Position numbers and translations under genes: made by a program. Under the pieces are notes generated by a model, which was given only the letters and a program-made list of their open reading frames with translations, was not told the DNA's origin and searched no databases. Positions 1 through 5,900 of a stretch of 8,616 nt of DNA are shown here, piece after piece. This stretch comes from Candidatus Desantisiibacteriota bacterium (GTDB lineage: Bacteria > UBA9089 > CG2-30-40-21), in assembly GCA_016208205.1 (NCBI GenBank), contig JACQYP010000193.1:1-8616 (forward strand), in the 5' to 3' direction. Within the stretch, counting starts at the first letter, position 1. Every line of letters begins with the position of its first letter.

Positions 1-47
1 ACGGGGCAGGAATGACAATGTCTTCTGTTCTTTTGTATCTATCCACT

Positions 48-59
48 GTGAACGGTTAC
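48..59. repeat. Possible end of a GTAA-type mobile element (GTGAACGGTTAC)
   Basis: The first 112 bases hold no gene I can support. This 12-mer reads GTAACCGTTCAC on the - strand. Its last five bases, GTTAC, and its general pattern resemble the right terminus CTGAGTAGTTAC of the 207-bp element found twice in this window. It could be the right end of a related insertion whose left end lies outside the window. With one end only, no target duplication can be tested, so this is a weak call. Confidence 0.2.
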
Positions 60-99
60 TTTTTCATTTTGGGAACTTATTTTTGCTTGACGACTTAGC

Positions 100-104
100 A
101 GGAG
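100..104 (+). promoter_or_regulatory. Ribosome binding site that fixes the surE start
   Basis: AGGAG lies 8 bases before the TTG at 113. It supports that TTG over the in-frame TTG at 83, which would add ten residues ahead of the family's canonical N-terminus. Confidence 0.75.
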
Positions 105-112
105 AAATAAAC

Positions 113-859
113 TTGAACATTCTTATTACAAATGATGATGGTGTCCATGCCCATGGGCTTTCTGTCCTTAAGACTGCCCTTTCAAGTATTGCGAGGGTAA
201 TGGTGATTGCACCTGACAGGGAACGCAGTGCTACAGGTCATTCCCTGACATTGACTCATCCTGTGAGGGTAGAGGAGATTGGGGAGGATTCGTTTGTTAC
301 TGATGGTACCCCTGCAGATTGTGTGAATATAGGCATCATGGGGCTCATATCTATAAAGCCGGATATGATTGTATCCGGGATAAACCCTGCCCCAAACCTT
401 GGGGACGATATTACCTATTCCGGCACAGTGGCTGCTGCCATGGAAGGCACACTTCTGGGCATTCCCTCGTTTGCGATATCTATAAATGGCAGTGATAACA
501 TGCATCTTGAATCTGCAGGTATGGTTGCGGTTAAGATAGCTCAATTGATAGAAAAACATGGGTTACCTGAGGGCACATTCCTGAATGTTAATGTCCCGAA
601 TCTTCCTTCAGAAAAGATAAAAGGAATGGTTATTACCAGACAGGGAAAACGAGCCTATAGAGAAGAGCTGATTAAACGGGTCGATCCGAGAGGAAAGATA
701 TATTACTGGATAGGGAGTAAGGGCATTATTGATATTCAGGAAGAGGGCACAGATGTTAATACCATAGCAGGGGATATGATTTCTATCACACCCCTGCATC
801 TTGATCTTACAGATTATGCGGCTATGCAATGTTTGGAAGGTTGGATAAGCCTCCCCTAA
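113..859 (+). CDS. surE: 5'/3'-nucleotidase SurE
   Basis: SurE is a cytoplasmic, metal-dependent phosphatase that removes phosphate from nucleoside 5'- and 3'-monophosphates and is linked to stress and stationary-phase survival. The TTG start gives 248 residues, close to the usual family length of about 250. The N-terminus MNILITNDDG carries the paired metal-binding aspartates D8 and D9. The segment DRERSATGHS supplies S39, and SGINPAPNLGDD supplies N91 and N95, followed by YSGTVAAAMEG, a SurE hallmark. One small oddity is PAPN where many homologues have a glycine (NxGxN). The frame stays open upstream to base 2, but that extension resembles nothing and lies before a good ribosome binding site. 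The last residues (SLP) and the stop sit at the edge of a palindromic repeat. The AMMECR1 gene follows 72 bases later and may be co-transcribed. Confidence 0.96.
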   Translation: MNILITNDDGVHAHGLSVLKTALSSIARVMVIAPDRERSATGHSLTLTHPVRVEEIGEDSFVTDGTPADCVNIGIMGLISIKPDMIVSGINPAPNLGDDITYSGTVAAAMEGTLLGIPSFAISINGSDNMHLESAGMVAVKIAQLIEKHGLPEGTFLNVNVPNLPSEKIKGMVITRQGKRAYREELIKRVDPRGKIYYWIGSKGIIDIQEEGTDVNTIAGDMISITPLHLDLTDYAAMQCLEGWISLP

Positions 860-880
860 CCCCTCCAATGAATGGAGGGG
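860..880. repeat. Short perfect palindrome between surE and the AMMECR1 gene
   Basis: CCCCTCCA (860-867) pairs with TGGAGGGG (873-880) around the five-base loop ATGAA, giving a perfect 8-bp GC-rich stem. It starts at the base after the surE stop codon. No T-run follows, so it is not a classic intrinsic terminator. It looks like a REP-type repeat that could protect or attenuate the transcript. The preceding bases (CTCCCCTAA) are of similar composition, so the surE stop may itself belong to the repeat unit. Confidence 0.7.
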
Positions 881-920
881 GAAGCAAGGTATGCCACATC
901 TAAAGTCTATAGTTTTTCTC

Positions 921-925
921 AGGTG
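921..925 (+). promoter_or_regulatory. Ribosome binding site that fixes the AMMECR1 gene start
   Basis: AGGTG lies six bases before the ATG at 932. The in-frame ATG at 872 lies inside the loop and stem of the palindrome and has no comparable site upstream, so the later start is preferred. Confidence 0.65.
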
Positions 926-931
926 AATAAA

Positions 932-1477
932 ATGTTAAATCGTACTCAACAGACATATCTTTTGAATATAGCCAGAGATACAATAGAGGCGTATCTCAAG
1001 AGTAAGGAAATTCTGAAGTGGCAAGTAAGTGATCCGGAATTGGTTAGTTGCCAAGGGGTATTTGTCAGTCTTCATAAAGGGCATCAGCTGCGAGGTTGTA
1101 TCGGGTACATTCAACCTATAGAGCCACTTTATAAGGCAGTGATAAAGATGGCTATCGCAGCATCTACCCAGGATTGGAGGTTCAGTACAGTAACCCTCGA
1201 GGAATTAAAGGATATAACTATTGAGATTACAGTCCTTTCTGAATTAACACCCATTTGCGATATTTCTCAGATTGAGATTGGTACGCATGGCGTTCAATTA
1301 ACACTTGGCAATCATTCTGCTGTATTCCTGCCACAGGTAGCAACAGAACAAGGGTGGAACAGGAAAGAGCTTCTCCAACACCTTTGTCTCAAGGCTGGAT
1401 TAAGGGAGAATGATTGGAAAATGCCGGATGCAAGGCTATCCATCTTCAGCGGACAGGTGTTTGGCGAAGAAGATTAA
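932..1477 (+). CDS. AMMECR1-domain protein (AmmeMemoRadiSam system protein A type)
   Basis: This 181-residue protein matches the AMMECR1 family, found in bacteria, archaea and eukaryotes, whose biochemical role I cannot state. The diagnostic motif LRGCIG is at residues 53-58, preceded by GVFVSLHKG. DWRF at 81-84 corresponds to the conserved DPRF-type turn, and LPQVATEQGW (133-142) leads to LCLKAGL (151-157) near the C-terminus. The start at 932 is chosen because MLNRTQQTYLLNIARDTI matches the family's opening helix and has a ribosome binding site. The 20 extra residues from an ATG at 872 would be encoded by the upstream palindrome. In the AmmeMemoRadiSam arrangement this domain sits with a Memo-like protein and a radical SAM protein; neither is visible here, where the neighbour is surE. 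The last base of its stop codon is the first base of the long palindrome that follows. Confidence 0.9.
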   Translation: MLNRTQQTYLLNIARDTIEAYLKSKEILKWQVSDPELVSCQGVFVSLHKGHQLRGCIGYIQPIEPLYKAVIKMAIAASTQDWRFSTVTLEELKDITIEITVLSELTPICDISQIEIGTHGVQLTLGNHSAVFLPQVATEQGWNRKELLQHLCLKAGLRENDWKMPDARLSIFSGQVFGEED

Positions 1478-1502
1478 TCCACAGATTACACAGATTTCCA
1501 CA

Positions 1503-1510
1503 GATTAAAG
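1503..1510. repeat. Target-site duplication, left copy (GATTAAAG)
   Basis: GATTAAAG abuts the left terminus of the 207-bp element and is repeated exactly at its right terminus (1718-1725). Its first four bases are also the last four of the outer palindrome's left arm, which shows that the insertion came after the outer element. Confidence 0.85.
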
Positions 1511-1717
1511 GTAACTACTCAGGTAAAGGAATTCCCCACAGAATCAAACATAAGATTAGCCGCAGATTACGCAGATTAATAAGGAAAAAAGGGGAAAGAT
1601 TATCACGAAAGCACGACATAATTATATTCTTTCTCTTCTTTCTCTAACAATCTGCGTAATCTGCGGCTAAATTCTTCTCTGTTTCTTCGTGATAAATTCC
1701 CCTTGCTGAGTAGTTAC
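1511..1717. mobile_element. MITE-like non-autonomous element, copy 1 (207 bp)
   Basis: The element begins GTAACTACTCAG and ends CTGAGTAGTTAC, a perfect 12-bp terminal inverted repeat. It has no credible reading frame. Inside, a 22-base arm at 1556-1577 is perfectly complementary to 1649-1670, built around CGCAGATTACGCAGATT. Between the arms a purine-rich run (GGAAAAAAGGGGAAAGA) faces a pyrimidine-rich run (TTCTTTCTCTTCTTTCTCT), so the whole element can fold as a long imperfect hairpin. It has the same length as copy 2 at 7347-7553 and differs at 14 positions by my count (about 93% identity). The flanking 8-bp duplication GATTAAAG indicates transposition. The GTAA terminus and 8-bp duplication fit my recollection of the IS66 family, which may supply the transposase in trans. 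Confidence 0.88.
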
Positions 1718-1725
1718 GATTAAAG
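1718..1725. repeat. Target-site duplication, right copy (GATTAAAG)
   Basis: This exact direct repeat of 1503-1510 lies immediately outside the right terminal inverted repeat of the 207-bp element. Confidence 0.85.
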
Positions 1726-1835
1726 AAACTTTTCGACCTGTGCAAGCAGAATTGATAACCGATTTCATCCGGCAAAGCCTGTCTAATATTTATTAAATCT
1801 GTGAAAATCTGTGTAATCTGTGGATGATCTCTCCC

Positions 1836-2804
1836 CTAAAACTCCACTGCCAAAGAAGCCCGATGGCTATCCCCAACCTCTCCGCAAGGCACAAAGGCAT
1901 AATCAAACTTGTAGATAGTTGTTTTTTCCTCTCCCTGTCGTTTTAATTTAATGCCCAGTCCACCACCAAAACCAGAGCCTGTATCTACATCACTCCTGTA
2001 TCCGGCACGAAGACCAAGCCATGGGGTGAGCCAGTATTCTATTCCTGCTCGAATATGCAATTCATTGTCAATAGGCTTGTTAATATCTATTAGTAAAAGT
2101 AATTCTTTATTAAGCATAGCATATCCAATGCTGCCTCTTAGGGTTAAAGGCAGGGCTGCCTTTTTTTCCATAAATTTCATTTCACTTCCCATATTTTGCA
2201 GGCTTACCCCGGCTGTAAGATTTTTTATTCTTGTTCGATAAAGTGCTCCCAGATCAAAAGCCACAGCCATTGCATCTTCCTTTTCAATCTCTTCACGGAT
2301 CACCTTAAGATTAACCCCAAACAAGGCATCCGGGCTGAAATAGCAAGCATAGGTAAACATGGCTAAATATCCAGAGGCTGTAAACTCTTCAGATGGCTGA
2401 TAGTTACTTTCCCCTATTATGTATGTTCCCTTTATTTTATTCATATGAAGGAAATAAAGATTACATGCCCCTACACCCAGATCCCTTGCCTCTTCCTCAA
2501 ACCCAATCTTCAGCCGTTTGGATAATCCGAGGTGTTCCTGCTTTATGTCCTGAAACCATTCTACATGGGATGATGCTAAGGAAAATGTCCCCAGCCCTGC
2601 CAATCCCGCCGGGTTATAGTATACACATCCAGGGTCACCAATCAATGCCCCGCCTGCCCCACCCATTGCCGCAGCCCTTGCCCCAGTATCTAATTTGAGG
2701 AATGCCCCGGATGTAGTGGCAGTATACCTGCCCTTTGCCTCAGCATGTGGTGGAACAAACAGCAGCATTATGTTTATTATTATCATTGCAATTATTAGTC
2801 GCAT
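1836..2804 (-). CDS. PorV/UPF0164-like outer membrane beta-barrel protein
   Basis: This 322-residue exported protein resembles the PorV/PorQ (UPF0164) family of outer-membrane barrels. PorV in type IX secretion carries cargo to the surface attachment complex. A signal peptide covers about residues 1-23 (hydrophobic core RLIIAMIIINIMLLF, likely cleavage after AEA). The mature start has the family pattern TSGAFLKLDTGARAAAMGGA, then GDPGCVYYNPAGLAGL (57-72). Alternating beta strands follow, ending in an aromatic residue (SLAVEF) as expected of a barrel. The ATG at 2804 has GGAAGGT seven bases upstream. A longer frame to 2879 would add 25 residues encoded by the upstream palindrome and would bury the signal peptide. 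It lies directly downstream of the FG-GAP gene, probably in one operon, so it may help place that protein on the surface. Other T9SS parts are not visible, so this role is inferred. Confidence 0.85.
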   Translation of the reverse strand: MRLIIAMIIINIMLLFVPPHAEAKGRYTATTSGAFLKLDTGARAAAMGGAGGALIGDPGCVYYNPAGLAGLGTFSLASSHVEWFQDIKQEHLGLSKRLKIGFEEEARDLGVGACNLYFLHMNKIKGTYIIGESNYQPSEEFTASGYLAMFTYACYFSPDALFGVNLKVIREEIEKEDAMAVAFDLGALYRTRIKNLTAGVSLQNMGSEMKFMEKKAALPLTLRGSIGYAMLNKELLLLIDINKPIDNELHIRAGIEYWLTPWLGLRAGYRSDVDTGSGFGGGLGIKLKRQGEEKTTIYKFDYAFVPCGEVGDSHRASLAVEF

Positions 2805-2811
2805 TTTGATT

Positions 2812-2818
2812 ACCTTCC
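2812..2818 (-). promoter_or_regulatory. Ribosome binding site of the PorV-like gene
   Basis: GGAAGGT on the - strand lies seven bases before the ATG at 2804 and three bases outside the foot of the upstream palindrome. It decides the start and rejects the longer reading frame. Confidence 0.75.
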
Positions 2819-2904
2819 AAAGTAGGACAGGCATTCTTGCCTGTCTATGCCTGTCTATGACAGGCATGAAGCTATTCACAAACAGGCAAGAATGCCTGTT
2901 CTAC
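2819..2904. repeat. GTAGGACAGGCATT palindromic repeat, full copy
   Basis: The outer arms 2822-2844 and 2882-2904 are reverse complements at 22 of 23 positions. Each arm also contains its own short inverted repeat (ACAGGCA...TGCCTGT). In the loop, ATGCCTGTC (2847-2855) and GACAGGCAT (2859-2867) form a second perfect 9-bp stem around TAT. The structure fills the gap from the FG-GAP stop codon (2901-2903, inside the outer arm) to just before the PorV-like ribosome binding site. The - strand transcript would carry a strong hairpin there, which could set the relative expression of the two genes. Bases 2819-2849 recur at 8586-8616 with one mismatch. Confidence 0.85.
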
Positions 2905-5900
2905 CTTACAACCGCCAGCTTATCAATCACCAAAGCATCATCCCCGCAAGAGACAGCATAAATATATACCCCGCTGCCTACAGATTCACCATACTCATTT
3001 TTGACATCCCAATCCCACTTGCAGCCACCATCAGAAATAACATTCGATTCTCTGACCAATTCCCCGGAGATAGTGTATATCTTTACCCTTGTCCCTGGTT
3101 TAAGATTCCCAAATACTATCCTGTCCACACCTGTCTCTTGCTTGCCATCGTTTGGCTTGAATGGGTTTGGTGCTACCCATAAGACGCCTGTATCAGCTAA
3201 CTCTTTTAGACTCCTGCCCTCGCCAATACTCAAGCCAATGCGATAGACGCCATCCTGGGTTATGGCACAAGAAACCTCATTGTTGTTAATGTCTGCAACC
3301 CCTCCGGACTTTACCCATTTATCTTGTTGCAATTCATATATCTGCAGGTTTTTCTCTGTTTCATAGCTGGCTATATCAGTATAAGGAATAGTAAGTGTTG
3401 CCGGTAATGTTGAAACAGGCTCGTTGCTTGCTATACCTGTAATCGTTACCCTTCGCACAGTATTATTCAATTCCGGATATGTGTCCATTAAAGGTAATCC
3501 ATTATTCATCATATCTATGGTTGCGAGCATATCCCTGTCAAATGGCTTCTGAATAGCCAATCTGGTTGGAGAAAATATCAGGGTTGGTGTTTCACCCTTT
3601 TTGATTATCCGGGATGAGAGATTGGATTGGTTAAGGCTGAATGCAGCAGATACTGTTGATGTTCCCTGCCCTTTATAATCAGAGGGCGTGATTCTTATCT
3701 GGTAATCCCCAGACTTATTTGATTCATCAACCGTTGATAACCAGACAATCTGATACACGACTTCAGACAAAAGCCCTGTTGTTGCCCCTACCACGCTTGC
3801 TTTTTTCCAGACATTGCCAGTAGAATATTCGACATCAATATTCACCCTGTCTGCATCAGCATCTATTGCCTTAAAGATTATTTCTATCTTGCCGGAGGCA
3901 GTCCCAACAATCATAATACCAGTAACCTCCGGGTAGGTATTGAGGTTATCCAGCAAAAAGCTTATCTGAGATGAACTGCCCATATCTGTCTCGTCCGTAG
4001 GGGTGATTCTGAGTGATACCTGTGTGTTTGTCCCCGGCAGGTTGTTTTCAGATAACCAGATAAATCCATGACTCTCCCCATTTGGTGAGGCAATTATTGA
4101 GTCTGTATTTGTCCCACCGGCGTCTCTCCAGACTTGACCATTATCAGTAGAATATTCTGCCTTAATATTGCAGGTATCCCCCTGGTCATCCGATAATGTA
4201 TAGGCAATGGTAACGCTTCCAAACTGCACACCTTCTATTTGCTTTAGATTTATCCGGGGTGGGGTATTAACCATTGGTGTTGAAAGGAGATAAAGCATAA
4301 CCTGCCCATCCTCATTGCCTACAAGCAGGTCTTTTATCCCATCATTATTCCAATCACAAACAACCGGAGCAGAATTTGCACCAACATCAATAGCCTCTCC
4401 GTCCATAGTAACAGCTGTAGGTTGGTGAAACAATGGGGCATTATCCGTGCCATAATTCAACACTCGATAGACCTTGCCGTCTTTGCTGCCGCAGATAAGA
4501 TCCTTTTTATTATTATCATTCCAGTCAACCACAAAAACTGTTGAATCATCGTTCAGATTCAGCTCAGTTCTTGTGCCAATCAACACCTTAGTTGCAGAGC
4601 CAAAGGCAGGATTTGCATCAATGCCGATATTTATAAATACCTCAATTCCACCCTGATAATTGCCAACTACCAGATCCTTTCCCCCTTTGTTATCCCAATT
4701 ACAGACAAAAGGTGTAGAATTGCTATTCACATTCACTGTGCTTCGTGTCCCATTCCCTACCCTTTCTACTTGTTCAAATGATGGAGAGTCATCTGTGCCG
4801 ATATTCTTGAAGTAATTAATAAACCCATAGCTATCACCAACAAGCAGATCCTTTTTCATATCATTATTCCAATCAAACACAGCCACAGGTGCAGAATTAT
4901 ACCCTACATCAAGCAAGCTTGCCCCACAATTCAGGTTTGTAGCTGTCGTAAATATCGGCTCTTTATCAGTTCCAACATTCTGTAGATAACATACCTGTCC
5001 AAGACTATTACCTACAAGCAGATCTTTCCTGCCATCATTATTCCAATCCACAACATATGGTTTAGCATTATTGCCGACATCAAGGGTTGCCCCGCCAACG
5101 GTGAGCAATCTTTTATTTGGCTGAGCGATATTATCAACCGTAAATGTACCTGTAATTGCTGTTGCCCCCTCTGCTTCTGTATCCTGCGGAGTAATCCTGA
5201 ATTTGACCAGATAGGATGGCTTATCCCTCCCCAAATCAGCTAATGCATCCCAGACAAAGACATGATTAACCCCATTTGGCGTTGAAAACAGGCTTACCTG
5301 TCCATCACCGCTCATGTTTGCCGGGGTAGCCGGTTTCCAGTTGAACCCTCCATCTCTTGAATACTCTATCTTAATATTAATACTGTCAGAGTCTGCATCC
5401 CGTAAGATATATTCGATAGAAACACTATTGTTCTGTGTGCCTGTTGGGGTTAGTATTTCTATGGATGGTGTTGAATTAGTAATATTGCCCTGTGAATAAA
5501 AAATCTCGCCGCTGCTATTGCCTATAAGCAAGTCCTTATACTCATCATCATTCCAATCAACCAATACCGGTGTTGAATTTTCTCCCACATCAATGACCTT
5601 TCCATTATTATCATAGATGGTATAAGGCATAGAAAACACAGGGGCAGCATCTGTCCCTTGATTCAGGTACAGGTAAATAACCCCATCGCCTGAGCCAACT
5701 ATCAGGTCCTTTCGTCCGTCATTATTCCAATGGCAAACAGTTGGCACAGCATTTCTCCTGACATTTATGTTTATTCCGGCAGATGTTAATGGGGTATATG
5801 TCCCAAATACCGGCTGCTTATTTGAGCCTGAGTTAAGAAACACACCAACTTCACCAATAAGATTACCTACAACCAGATCAATAGCCTTATCATTATTCCA

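Larger units (their letters stand above)
1477..1825. repeat. Interrupted palindromic element with 30-base arms, hosting a nested insertion
   Basis: The left arm (1477-1506) and right arm (1796-1825) are reverse complements at 29 of 30 positions. Each contains three CACAGATT units (ATCCACAGATTACACAG... on the left). The space between the converging AMMECR1 and PorV-like genes consists almost entirely of this element and the 207-bp element inserted in its loop. Without the insertion and one copy of the target duplication, the element would be 134 bases long. Bases 1726-1795 show no further structure that I can see. Its position between convergent genes would suit a bidirectional terminator or transcript-end hairpin, but there is no strong T-run. 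Confidence 0.8.

Noticed and set aside
3..98. Hydrophobic + strand reading-frame tail ending at a TAG before surE
   Set aside because: It is about 30 codons with no recognisable family, overlaps a possible mobile-element end, and cannot be assessed without the upstream sequence.
182..868. Minus-strand open frames opposite surE
   Set aside because: surE is unmistakable on the + strand, and the opposite frames translate to composition typical of antisense noise.
860..880. Intrinsic terminator after surE
   Set aside because: The stem is strong but no T-run follows (the next bases are GAAGCAAGG), so termination is not supported.
872..931. N-terminal extension of the AMMECR1 protein from an ATG at 872
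   Set aside because: The extra 20 residues are partly encoded by a palindrome, do not resemble the family, and lie before a good ribosome binding site at 921-925.
1414..1647. 77-residue + strand reading frame overlapping the end of the AMMECR1 gene and running into the 207-bp element
   Set aside because: It is a very basic, low-complexity translation of repeat DNA in another frame of a well-supported gene, with no homology signal.
1477..1825. CRISPR array suggested by repeated CAGATTAC units
   Set aside because: The units are tandem within short arms and arranged as inverted repeats, with no regular unique spacers and no cas genes.
2805..2879. 25-residue N-terminal extension of the PorV-like protein
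   Set aside because: It is encoded by the GACAGGCA palindrome and would place charged residues before the signal peptide. GGAAGGT at 2812-2818 supports the ATG at 2804.
1951..3246. Several + strand open frames opposite the PorV-like and FG-GAP genes
   Set aside because: They are antisense shadows of strong - strand genes, rich in Pro and Ser, without ribosome binding sites or recognisable domains.
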